A DNA stretch of 16,275 nt from Bacillota bacterium (GTDB lineage Bacteria > Bacillota > GCA-003054495 > Carboxydocellales > JAJZTU01): assembly GCA_021848765.1 (NCBI GenBank), contig JAJZTU010000045.1:1-16275 (forward strand). The letters run 5' to 3'. The position numbers were made by a program, and so were the translations under genes. Below are positions 1 to 7,592 of this stretch, in pieces (position 1 is the first letter of the stretch; each line of letters starts with the position of its first letter). The notes below the pieces were generated by a model, which was not told the origin of the DNA, made no database searches, and saw nothing but the letters and a program-made list of their open reading frames with translations.

Positions 1-1359
1 AACCTGACATCCAGGCACAAGGTTTCTGATGCCGACCAGGCCGACGGTTCCAGGGTGGAGTGTGTCAATTGTCATAACCCCCACTATGTAACCTCAGCCA
101 ACCGGTTGGCTGACCCTGACAATACCAACACCAAATGGACAGCCGATACCACCTCCTTTTGCCTTAAATGCCATGATTCCGGTCCTTATCCGGTAAGCCA
201 GGTGGATAGTACGACAGTTGTCCCGTATTCGGTTAATTTTCCCACCGTGAGTTTCAGCACTAACCCGGGTGGTTGGAATAAGACGGGATACCTGAGTTCA
301 GGTCATTCTGCCAGGAGTTACCAGTGCACCGAGTGTCACGACCCTCATGGGTCCACCAATAACTGGTTAACCAAGTCCTTTGAAGAAGGCAACTGCACCA
401 AGTGCCATGACGGTTCTACCGCGGGTGCAGCCAATATCAACGGACTGCTGGGAAAAGCCTACAAGCATCCGGTCAACGACCCGGCTAAGAACAATGCCCA
501 TAGCAATACAGAAAACTATGCCAGCATTTTAACCCGCCACGCGGAATGCACCGATTGCCACAACCCGCATGAGGCTAACAGCAGCACACCGGCAGTGCGT
601 AATGGGGCGGATCAGGGGCCGCTAAAAGGAGTAAGCGGGGTGGGTGTTAACTGGGCTAATGTTCCCGCAGGGGCAGAGCCTGCTTCCGGTGATTTCATCA
701 TCAAACCCGGTGCGGATTTGCAGGCAGAGGTTTGCCTGAAGTGTCACTCCAATTATGCTTATGGCGCTTCACCGCCCTCCGGGCAGACCAACCAGGCCAA
801 GGAGTTTAATCCCGCCAATTCCTCGGTCCACCCGGTGTTTGGCTCAGGAAATAACCCTTATACCACATCAACTGCCACAAACGGTAATAAAGTCACTATG
901 GAAGCGCCGTTTAACCAGACAGCTAATGAACATACGCCCTTAAAATGTACTGATTGCCATGGGGTTGATACTACAGCAGCGACTTACAGCGCTGATACTA
1001 ATGTGAAAGGTCCCCATGGTTCCAGCAATCAGTACATGTTGAAGAAAGACCCGAATAGTGATGCCTTTTGTCTTTTGTGTCATAAAACCAGTGTTTATAA
1101 AAGCGGCGGAGCGGGCAGCCGTTTTGGCAGCCACAGCAGTCATAGCGGCAGGACTTGCCGTACCTGCCACGGAGGCAATACAGTTACTTATCCCAATCGC
1201 AAAGGCTTCATTCATGGAACCAATGCCCAGTACCAGGATATTGTGAGTGGTAGTTCAACCCCAACGACCAAGATCACGCACTTTTTAAGCGGTGACGGAT
1301 TTACCGGTTGGGCGACTGGGAGATGTTATACCACCCAGCACGGTTCAAGAACTTATTAA
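1..1359 (+). CDS. Multiheme c-type cytochrome, doubled-CXXCH type (5' end outside window)
   Basis: The reading frame is open from base 1, so this is the C-terminal part of a larger protein; the in-frame GTG at 55 is not a convincing start because the sequence before it has the same character. The visible part holds nine CXXCH heme-attachment motifs (CVNCH, CLKCH, CTECH, CTKCH, CTDCH, CLKCH, CTDCH, CLLCH, CRTCH). Several are followed by N/D-P-H, as in the paired/doubled CXXCH family, and isolated histidines (HPV, RHAE, NEHT) could be distal heme ligands. Low-complexity Gly/Ser/Asn/Thr spacers separate the hemes, as in extracellular electron-transfer cytochromes. The protein should be exported and matured by the ResB/ResC pair encoded just downstream. 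It ends in an odd C-X4-H sequence. The family assignment is firm; the electron donor and acceptor, and any role in metal respiration, are inference. Confidence 0.93.
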   Translation, partial: NLTSRHKVSDADQADGSRVECVNCHNPHYVTSANRLADPDNTNTKWTADTTSFCLKCHDSGPYPVSQVDSTTVVPYSVNFPTVSFSTNPGGWNKTGYLSSGHSARSYQCTECHDPHGSTNNWLTKSFEEGNCTKCHDGSTAGAANINGLLGKAYKHPVNDPAKNNAHSNTENYASILTRHAECTDCHNPHEANSSTPAVRNGADQGPLKGVSGVGVNWANVPAGAEPASGDFIIKPGADLQAEVCLKCHSNYAYGASPPSGQTNQAKEFNPANSSVHPVFGSGNNPYTTSTATNGNKVTMEAPFNQTANEHTPLKCTDCHGVDTTAATYSADTNVKGPHGSSNQYMLKKDPNSDAFCLLCHKTSVYKSGGAGSRFGSHSSHSGRTCRTCHGGNTVTYPNRKGFIHGTNAQYQDIVSGSSTPTTKITHFLSGDGFTGWATGRCYTTQHGSRTY

Positions 1360-1371
1360 GGAAAGCTAAGC

Positions 1372-1411
1372 CAATAGGAAGTCTGCGGTATTTTACCACA
1401 GGCTTCTATTG
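1372..1411 (+). other. Imperfect hairpin between the cytochrome gene and resB
   Basis: An imperfect inverted repeat of about 16 bp (arms CAATAGGAAGTCTGCGG and CCACAGGCTTCTATTG, with one bulge, one wobble pair and one mismatch) lies 12 bases after the cytochrome stop. No run of T follows it on the + strand, so it is not a standard intrinsic terminator. It may be an attenuator or an RNA-stabilising stem that separates cytochrome and resB expression. The 73-base gap shows no clear promoter. Confidence 0.45.
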
Positions 1412-1432
1412 CTAAAAAAGTTGGTGTAAACA

Positions 1433-2806
1433 GTGGTTAAGATACTCTGGAGCAAACTCTGGACAATATTCATATCCAAAAAGCTGGCAGCAGTTACCAT
1501 TATTGCCCTAACTGCCATACTGATAATAGGGGCCATACTTTCTAAACCGGGTATTATAACTGGACAGCAAACCGGTCTGTTGGACCGGTTTTACCTGTCC
1601 GGCTGGTTCACTATGCTCATTGTCATTTTGTTTCTGAACACTTTGGCTTGTACCGTTCAACAAGTAAAAATATTAACTAAAACAAACTCAGGAACCCTGG
1701 ACCAAGACACCCTATTGACCGCATCCAAAAATTCCTTTCTGGTTTCTAATCATCATGAAGAGGGAAAGCTTAAACGCTTAATTAGCGGATTTTTAGCAGG
1801 TAAAGACTGGTCTTATCGCTATCAAGACAATGCTTACCGGATAGACAAAAATAAATGGGGTAAATATAGCAGTATTGTCTTCCACATCAGCCTGTTAATC
1901 ATGCTGGTGGGATTTGCGGTGGATGCACTGGTGAGCATGGATGGTACGATGGTCATCACAGAAGGACAGACCATTATGGATGAACCGGCCGGTTACATCT
2001 ATCTTCGCGAGGCCCCTTTATATGGGCCTTTCTATAAGGATGCTGGGTACGGGAAGTTTGCGCTTACCCTGCAAGCCCTGGAAATAAAATACCCTCCCCA
2101 AGGGGTTCCGGATGACTACAGCAGCAAAATAACCTTGTCAACTGCCGGCGGGGTAACCAGGGAATCCCTGGTTACAAAAAGCCAACCGGTCAATTTCGGG
2201 GGAGTATCTTTGCACCAGGAGTTCTACGGCTATGCTCCTGCTGTGGTGATCAAGGATAAAACAGGCAAGGTACTGCTGGAGAGCTATGTTAATATTAGTA
2301 CCTCAGCACATCCGGCCTCCCATGCATACCAGGACAGTTTTGCTGTTCCCGGTACAGACCTTAAGCTTTGGCTGGCCTTTTTTCCTGATTTAAAGAAAAA
2401 AGCCGGCTATATTACCGGAAGTTATCAGCCTGTAAACCCCGGTTTGCAAATCCGGATTACCCGGGGGAAGCAAGTTTTGCATAGCGGTTATGCAGCTATT
2501 GGTGAAACTATTGAATTTGACGATTATCAGGTTAGTTTTCCTGATTTAAGGCGCTGGTCAGCCATTAAGATCAGCAAAGATCCTGGACTGCCGCTGGTCT
2601 ATACCGGGTTTTGGCTGGCGGTGGCAGGGTTAATCATGATTTATTTGCTCATTCCCCAAAAGATCTACATTTATCTGCAGTATGAAAGGGATTATACTAA
2701 GGTCATAATAGGGGGAACATCACGCCGCTATCCACAGCGTTTCAGGGAGTTAATAGCAGAGTTGACAGGGGAATTGGAAGTATTTCTGACAAAGGGGGAG
2801 TTCTAG
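1433..2806 (+). CDS. resB: ResB/CcsB (Ccs1)-family System II cytochrome c biogenesis protein
   Basis: This is a 457-residue membrane protein of the ResB family, which with ResC forms the System II heme exporter and cytochrome c synthase at the outer face of the membrane. Membrane segments are visible at about residues 18-37, 57-75, 146-166 and 387-408. A large extracytoplasmic domain lies between the third and fourth, the normal ResB layout. His151 in the third segment (VFHISLLIML) matches the conserved transmembrane histidine of the family. The start is the GTG at 1433, because a stop codon lies in frame at 1427; the ribosome binding site is weak (GGTG). It sits 73 bases after the cytochrome gene and 2 bases before resC. 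The thiol-reduction partners ResA and CcdA are not in the window. Confidence 0.93.
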   Translation: MVKILWSKLWTIFISKKLAAVTIIALTAILIIGAILSKPGIITGQQTGLLDRFYLSGWFTMLIVILFLNTLACTVQQVKILTKTNSGTLDQDTLLTASKNSFLVSNHHEEGKLKRLISGFLAGKDWSYRYQDNAYRIDKNKWGKYSSIVFHISLLIMLVGFAVDALVSMDGTMVITEGQTIMDEPAGYIYLREAPLYGPFYKDAGYGKFALTLQALEIKYPPQGVPDDYSSKITLSTAGGVTRESLVTKSQPVNFGGVSLHQEFYGYAPAVVIKDKTGKVLLESYVNISTSAHPASHAYQDSFAVPGTDLKLWLAFFPDLKKKAGYITGSYQPVNPGLQIRITRGKQVLHSGYAAIGETIEFDDYQVSFPDLRRWSAIKISKDPGLPLVYTGFWLAVAGLIMIYLLIPQKIYIYLQYERDYTKVIIGGTSRRYPQRFRELIAELTGELEVFLTKGEF

Positions 2807-2808
2807 AC

Positions 2809-3648
2809 ATGCTTAAACTGGAGGTCATCTTGTTTTGGGTGGCAGTGGGCTTATATGCCGGCAGCACTTTGTTATATCTCTATAGCCTGGTGTATGGCAG
2901 GGACAAGTATTTGCGCCCAGCTACCCGGGTTGCCCTCTCCGGTATAGTCCCACATAGCGCAGCTTTGATAATTCGTTGGGTAAGAGCCGGGCATGGGCCA
3001 TATTTAACCTATTATGAATCTTTTGGCGCTTTTTCCTGGTTTGCGGTAGCGTTTTTTCTATATTTACAGTATAGGAACCTTAAGTTCCGTTCATTAGGAA
3101 TAGTTGTAATGCCACTTTCTTTCATCATGATCGGTTTAGCAGTTTTATCCTCCCCGGATATTCTACCCCTACCGGCTACCTTTGCCACCTATTGGTTGAT
3201 TGTGCACGTAATTTTTGCCATGATCGGTTACGGTGCTACAGTACTGGCCACCGCCTTTGGTATTCTTTATCTCCTCAAGCAGCGCAAGCAGCAACAAGGC
3301 CAGGAGGGAGGCTTTTGGCAGCGGATTCCGGGCTTGGGCAGCTTGGATGAACTGAGCTATCAGAACCTGGCTTTCGGGTTTATCGCATTAACTATTATGA
3401 TCATAGCAGGCGCTATTTGGGCGAAACGGTCCTGGGGCAGATACTGGGGGTGGGATCCCATTGAAACCTGGTCCTTGATATCCTGGCTGGTTTACGGTAG
3501 CTATCTTCACCTGCGGATTACCTACCGCTGGAAAGGGACACGGGCTGCCTGGTTTACTATTTTCGCCCTGGTTGTACTGGTATTCCACTTGTTTGGCCTT
3601 AATTTAGTCTACCAGGGCTCTCATGCCGGGGTTTGGTTAATTAAATAG
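2809..3648 (+). CDS. resC: ResC/CcsA-family cytochrome c assembly protein (heme handling, WWD domain)
   Basis: This 279-residue polytopic protein has about eight membrane segments and the heme-binding WWD signature of the cytochrome c assembly family at residues 209-216 (WGRYWGWD, followed by PIETW). Likely heme ligands are His133 before the WWD loop and His272 after it (QGSHAG), with His49 and His260 inside membrane helices, following the known CcsA pattern. It receives heme from the cytoplasm and presents it with ResB to CXXCH apocytochromes outside. The ATG follows a GGGGGAG ribosome binding site, and only two bases separate it from resB, so the pair is surely cotranscribed. The length is typical for the family. 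Confidence is high from the WWD motif alone. Confidence 0.95.
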   Translation: MLKLEVILFWVAVGLYAGSTLLYLYSLVYGRDKYLRPATRVALSGIVPHSAALIIRWVRAGHGPYLTYYESFGAFSWFAVAFFLYLQYRNLKFRSLGIVVMPLSFIMIGLAVLSSPDILPLPATFATYWLIVHVIFAMIGYGATVLATAFGILYLLKQRKQQQGQEGGFWQRIPGLGSLDELSYQNLAFGFIALTIMIIAGAIWAKRSWGRYWGWDPIETWSLISWLVYGSYLHLRITYRWKGTRAAWFTIFALVVLVFHLFGLNLVYQGSHAGVWLIK

Positions 3649-3685
3649 GGCTGCTAAAAACTATGCGCAAAAAAAGGGGGAAGCC

Positions 3686-4084
3686 ATGTTAGCAATCCTC
3701 ATTGTAATGAATAACTATTTTCATGATGTGGCCACTGCTATGTTAGCCAGTTTATCCATTCTGCTGCTGATTATTTACCGCCAGGTTGATGAGCGAAGCT
3801 CACCGGAACAGGTCCGGCTTTTCCTTACCGTATACCGGAAATTTACAGGATATGCCAAAATAGCTTTAGCCTGGATTCTGCTTGGCGGGATACCTAGGAC
3901 TTTGGCCTATAAAGATTATGAATGGCTTCCTGCTTTAGGTAAAGGTATCATACCGGCCTTAATAATCAAACATGTGCTGATGTTTACCCTGGTAGGCCTG
4001 GGCCTGCATTTTTGGCGCTTATTGGCCCGCAAAGCAAACTTGCTGCAGAGCAAATCCGGCTGTAAGTTCACAGGGGGTGTCTAA
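3686..4084 (+). CDS. Small integral membrane protein of unknown family, linked to cytochrome c maturation genes
   Basis: I do not recognise this 132-residue protein. It has three clear hydrophobic segments, at about residues 15-33, 52-69 and 86-108, with basic loops and a basic C-terminal tail. Histidines lie at membrane boundaries or within segments (His13 in YFHDVAT, His95 in IKHVLMF, His103 in GLHFW), which could bind heme or a metal. The layout loosely recalls short CopD/cytochrome b-like membrane proteins, but that resemblance is too weak to name it. The ATG follows an AAGGGGG ribosome binding site at good spacing, 37 bases after resC. Its stop codon directly abuts the ATG of the radical SAM gene. 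This tight placement implies translation with the heme-maturation genes and a role in heme transfer or electron supply, which is inference. Confidence 0.75.
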   Translation: MLAILIVMNNYFHDVATAMLASLSILLLIIYRQVDERSSPEQVRLFLTVYRKFTGYAKIALAWILLGGIPRTLAYKDYEWLPALGKGIIPALIIKHVLMFTLVGLGLHFWRLLARKANLLQSKSGCKFTGGV

Positions 4085-5530
4085 ATGGCCAGGGTATTGT
4101 TAGTTACTCCTGATTATCATTGCGGGGTGGTGGAATCTGCCGGAAAATGGCTAAATTGCGGCTTCGTCTATATAGCCGGAGAACTCTTGAAAGATGGTCA
4201 CCAGGTTAAAATTTATGATGCCATGACCAAGAATCACAGACTTGAGGAAATTGCCGCCAACATAGTAAGGTATAAACCGGATATCGTAGCCACTACAGCG
4301 TACACCTCCACCATGCCGGCAGCTGCGGAGGTTCTGGCTGCAGCTAAGCAGGTTTTGGGAGAGGTGACTACAGTTATCGGGGGTGTACATCCCACGTTTT
4401 GTTATGAGGAGATACTGGGAAAATATACTTTTATTGATTACGTGGTCAGGGGGGAGGGTGAGGTAACTTTCCGGGAATTGGTCAATGCCCTCCAAGCCAA
4501 GGAATTACCCTATAATATTGAAGGTTTGGCTTATCGCTCCCAGGGCAAGGTCGTGGCTACACCTGAGAGACCTTTTGTCTGCGACCTGGACAGCCTGACA
4601 CCGGCCTGGGAATTGGTAGAGTGGGAGGATTATACTTATTATATCTTTCCGGGATCCCGACTGGCCGTTATTTCGACCTCGCGGGGCTGCAGTCATGATT
4701 GCCAATTTTGTTCCCAGCAAAAATTCTGGCACCAATCCTGGCGGGCACGCAGTGTGGACAGTGTTACCGCTGAAATAGAACTCTTGGCGAACAAACACGG
4801 GGTTGATGTGATCCTGATTGCGGATGAGCTGCCCACCAAGGACCGGGAACGCTGGGAGGCTATCCTCGATTGGTTGATTAAGGGCAACCTCGGCGTTAAG
4901 CTGCTGCTGGAAACCAGGGTGGATGATATTGTCCGTGATGAAGATATAATCCACAAATACCGGCAGGCAGGGGTAGTCCATATCTACGTCGGGGTGGAAG
5001 CTACCAGCCAGCTATTGTTGGACCGTTTCCAAAAGGGCATTGCTACCAATGACTCCAAAAAGGCTTTGGAGATAATCAACCAGGCCGGAATAATCAGTGA
5101 AACTTCTTTTGTTTTAGGCACCCCGGAGGAAACCATGGAGAATATCAGACAGACCTTGGAATTAGCCAAGGGGTACAACCCTGATTTTGCCCATTTCCTG
5201 CTTTTAGCCCCCTGGCCCTATGCCGATATGTACCAGGAACTTCAGCCCCATATCGCTACCTGTGATTATAGCCGTTATAACCTGGTGGATACAGTAATAA
5301 AACCCATCAATATGACCTGTGATGAGCTATTTGCGGAAGTTTTAAAGTGTTATCAGGAATACTATTTTTACAAGTTAGGTCAATGGGCCAGGCTTAAGAA
5401 TGGGTCTAAAAAAGAATATGTTTTGAAATCAATGCGCGTGATTTTAACCAATTCGTTTATCACTACCCATATTCCCAAATTAGGGAAAATGCCTGTAAAG
5501 GTAAAAAAACTGCTCAAAGCCCTGGGTTAA
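4085..5530 (+). CDS. B12-binding-domain radical SAM enzyme, BchE-like
   Basis: This 481-residue protein has an N-terminal cobalamin-binding-type domain (about 1-140, with IGGVHPTF at 98-105 and RGEGE at 122-126). A radical SAM domain follows, with the cluster motif C-X3-C-X2-C at Cys202, Cys206 and Cys209. The N-terminal domain lacks the classical DXHXXG motif, as in the BchE group. Several landmarks match what I recall of BchE, the oxygen-independent Mg-protoporphyrin IX monomethyl ester cyclase: ESAGKW (17-22), YDAMT (44-48), a SQQKFW stretch right after the cluster (210-215), ILIADELPT, and APWPYADMYQEL. Its length also fits, though BchE is often somewhat longer. It starts directly at the stop of the previous gene, after a GGGGG ribosome binding site. 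The chemistry class (AdoMet/cobalamin, tetrapyrrole-like substrate) is well supported; the actual substrate is unknown, and no bacteriochlorophyll gene is nearby. Alternatives are other B12 radical SAM methylases or HpnJ-type enzymes. Confidence 0.88.
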   Translation: MARVLLVTPDYHCGVVESAGKWLNCGFVYIAGELLKDGHQVKIYDAMTKNHRLEEIAANIVRYKPDIVATTAYTSTMPAAAEVLAAAKQVLGEVTTVIGGVHPTFCYEEILGKYTFIDYVVRGEGEVTFRELVNALQAKELPYNIEGLAYRSQGKVVATPERPFVCDLDSLTPAWELVEWEDYTYYIFPGSRLAVISTSRGCSHDCQFCSQQKFWHQSWRARSVDSVTAEIELLANKHGVDVILIADELPTKDRERWEAILDWLIKGNLGVKLLLETRVDDIVRDEDIIHKYRQAGVVHIYVGVEATSQLLLDRFQKGIATNDSKKALEIINQAGIISETSFVLGTPEETMENIRQTLELAKGYNPDFAHFLLLAPWPYADMYQELQPHIATCDYSRYNLVDTVIKPINMTCDELFAEVLKCYQEYYFYKLGQWARLKNGSKKEYVLKSMRVILTNSFITTHIPKLGKMPVKVKKLLKALG

Positions 5531-5702
5531 AGACATTTACTTGTTCCAAGGCCTTTTTTAGAGTCTGGTGGACCGAGGGCTGCACATTTAACAGGGCCGA
5601 GATGGCCGAAAAGGTGGACGGCTCCACCTTCAGGAGCTTGCAAAGATAAATTGCTGTGGCTACAGCCACTCCGGTTTTGATGATACGTGCTCCGATTTTC
5701 AA
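5514..5702 (-). pseudogene. Truncated 5' remnant of an aromatic acid exporter-like (ArAE/DUF939) membrane protein gene
   Basis: The frame starts at TTG (5702) behind a strong AAGGAGG site and encodes 62 residues. From memory, the first 56 or so read like the N terminus of ArAE/DUF939 membrane proteins: a basic start MKIGARIIKTG, a membrane helix (GVAVATAIYLCKLL), then EPSTFSAISALLNVQPS and a TLKKALEQV stretch. These proteins normally exceed 300 residues. Here the sequence loses family character after about residue 56 and stops at 5514, inside the tail of the convergent radical SAM gene. The gene has therefore lost most of its length, with its translation start intact. It lies 46 bases downstream of the ribonucleotide reductase gene on the same strand and may still be transcribed with it. 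A genuine short peptide gene is possible but less likely. Confidence 0.62.
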
Positions 5703-5709
5703 TACTGAA

Positions 5710-5716
5710 CCTCCTT
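5710..5716 (-). promoter_or_regulatory. Ribosome binding site of the truncated exporter gene, deciding its TTG start
   Basis: AAGGAGG on the - strand lies seven bases before the TTG at 5702. It selects this frame over the overlapping alternative frame that begins at 5730, and shows that the 5' end of the remnant is intact. Confidence 0.75.
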
Positions 5717-5748
5717 GATACCTGAATCAAAATCAGTACCGGACCGGA

Positions 5749-7584
5749 TTAGCAGTCACATTTTACCCCGGCGCCTAACTCTATAGGGGCGCCTTGGCGG
5801 GAGCCGGCCCGGAAGACGGTAATACCTTTGATTAGTTTAGTCCGGTAAGCGGTTAGGTAGGCCTGGTAGACATCATCGACCGTGGCATCGGCGGGGAGAT
5901 TGACCGTTTTACTGATTCCCGAATCATTATGTCTCTGCAGGGCAGCCTGCATCCGGATATGGTCCAGATAGTGGATTTCCCCGGCGGTGACGAACACCTT
6001 CTGCCATTTGGCGGGGACGCCGGGTACCCGGGCGGTGCCTTGGGCGGTGACCCTGTCCATGAGTTCCCCGGAGTACCAGCCTTCCTCCCGGGCAATTTCC
6101 CGGAAGAGTCCGGATACGAAGGGGACCTTTTGGCCGTTCAGCATGGTTCTCGTATAGGCAATTGCCGCCAGGGGCTCACAACCGTAGCCTTCTACATCCA
6201 GGATGGCGGAGGTTGTTCCGGTTGGCGCGACGGTGGTTCTGGCCGCATTGCGCAGTGCGGGAACTTTGCCGTGGTAGATGCTTTGCAGGAACAGGGGGAA
6301 ACTGCCCCGCTCCAGGCCCAGATTCACGCTGGCCCGCAATGCTTCCTGGTTGATGAAGCGCATGATTTCTCCGGATAAGTTTAGCCCTTCCTCGGAGCTA
6401 TAGGGTAGTCCCAGGCGAATGAGGACATCGGCTAAGCCTGTAAAACCCAGGCCTATCTTGCGGGAGCGGCTGTGGGTTTCCCGAAGTACCGGCAGGGGAT
6501 ACTCGTTCAAGGTAACCACATTGTCCAGCATGCGTACTAAAAGGGTGACTGTGTCCGCAAGTTTTTGGCAATCGATGCTATAGTTTCGTCTGGGGGTGAT
6601 CAGGCACTGGGGCCAACTGGGTCCGACACCTGCTTCCATAGATACCAGCCTTGCCAATTGACTGGAGGAAGGCAATGTTTTGGCGCCAGGCTCAGCGACC
6701 TGGTTACTCCCGCAGGATATCCGCTTAAGGTGGGCTGCCAGATTAACATGGCCCAGGACACAGCTTTCCCAGGGGCTTAAGGGTTGTTCACCACAGGGGT
6801 TTGTACAGTTTATGATCCGGGAGGGAATGGGATTGGTCTCCTGGAGCCGGTCCAGAAACAGCAAGCCGGGCTCGCCGTTATTATGGGCAGCCCTTACTAT
6901 GCGCAAGAAAATGTCCCTGGCCCTGGTTACTCGGCTGATTTCCTTTTCTCCTTTATAATTGTGCCAGCGTAATTCCCAGTCCCTGTCGGCCAGGACGGCT
7001 TCCATAAACCGGTCGGTTATCCCAACACTAAGATTGAAATTGGTTAGTTCCCGGGGATCACGCTTGATGTCTATAAATTCCTCCAGGTCCGGATGCCGGC
7101 AATCCAGGACAGCCATGAAGGCTCCCCGGCGGAAGCCGCCCTGGCTGACAGCCTGGCAGTCAGCATGAAAGCTTAGCAGGAAAGGAACTACCCCGCTGCT
7201 GGGGCGGCCGGTGGAACCAATCAGCGCTCCTCTGGGACGCAGGGTACTGAAGTTTAGACCGGTCCCTCCGCCGGATTTTTGGATTAGCATGGCCTTTGTT
7301 TTGGTATTGCCGATATCCTCCAAATCATCCTCTACTTTGACCACAAAACAGGCTGAGCCCTGGGGCTTACGACCGGCTACCCCGTAATTGGCCAGGACAG
7401 GACTGTTGAGAATGAGCAAACCTTGGTCAAAGGCAGCAAAGTATTTTTCCTCCCATTCACCCTTGTGGTCTCCCTCAATTGAGGCAAGATGCCGGGCAAT
7501 GGCCCGAAAACGGCCTTCAGGTGTTTCGCCCGGTTGGAGATAGCGTTCCTCCAGGATTTTAAGGGCAACAGGGTTCAGTTCCAT
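5749..7584 (-). CDS. nrdJ: Adenosylcobalamin-dependent (class II) ribonucleoside-diphosphate reductase
   Basis: The 611-residue enzyme reduces ribonucleotides to deoxyribonucleotides using a cobalamin-generated thiyl radical, so it needs no oxygen and no separate small subunit. Numbered from the ATG at 7584, the active-site motif NPCGE carries Asn262, the radical Cys264 and Glu266. Cys275, eleven residues later, and Cys79 (GSACFVV) form the redox pair. Spacing and residues match the Thermotoga-type NrdJ. The C terminus ends in C-D-C (Cys609, Cys611), the expected shuttle pair for re-reduction. There is no N-terminal ATP-cone, and the protein is short for the family. The phosphate loop reads PTGTTSAILDVEGYGCEP, a variant form. 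About 50 residues (roughly 287-336) between the active-site strand and the next helix look like an enlarged insertion. A GTG at 7593 overlaps the ribosome binding site and is rejected as start. No cobalamin riboswitch is visible upstream. Confidence 0.93.
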   Translation of the reverse strand: MELNPVALKILEERYLQPGETPEGRFRAIARHLASIEGDHKGEWEEKYFAAFDQGLLILNSPVLANYGVAGRKPQGSACFVVKVEDDLEDIGNTKTKAMLIQKSGGGTGLNFSTLRPRGALIGSTGRPSSGVVPFLLSFHADCQAVSQGGFRRGAFMAVLDCRHPDLEEFIDIKRDPRELTNFNLSVGITDRFMEAVLADRDWELRWHNYKGEKEISRVTRARDIFLRIVRAAHNNGEPGLLFLDRLQETNPIPSRIINCTNPCGEQPLSPWESCVLGHVNLAAHLKRISCGSNQVAEPGAKTLPSSSQLARLVSMEAGVGPSWPQCLITPRRNYSIDCQKLADTVTLLVRMLDNVVTLNEYPLPVLRETHSRSRKIGLGFTGLADVLIRLGLPYSSEEGLNLSGEIMRFINQEALRASVNLGLERGSFPLFLQSIYHGKVPALRNAARTTVAPTGTTSAILDVEGYGCEPLAAIAYTRTMLNGQKVPFVSGLFREIAREEGWYSGELMDRVTAQGTARVPGVPAKWQKVFVTAGEIHYLDHIRMQAALQRHNDSGISKTVNLPADATVDDVYQAYLTAYRTKLIKGITVFRAGSRQGAPIELGAGVKCDC

Positions 7585-7592
7585 GGTCCGCA

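Noticed and set aside
940..1215. 91-residue open frame on the - strand inside the cytochrome gene
   Set aside because: It lies antisense to a clear multiheme cytochrome, has no ribosome binding site, and its composition mirrors the coding frame.
5546..5560. AAGGCCTT followed by T residues as a terminator of the radical SAM gene
   Set aside because: The palindrome has no loop and so cannot form a stable hairpin, and it lies within the exporter remnant.
5527..5730. 67-residue - strand frame overlapping the exporter remnant
   Set aside because: It reads a different frame from the family-like sequence, and the AAGGAGG site at 5710-5716 falls inside it and serves the TTG at 5702.
5929..6378. 149-residue + strand frame within nrdJ
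   Set aside because: It is antisense to conserved ribonucleotide reductase sequence and has no recognisable domain.
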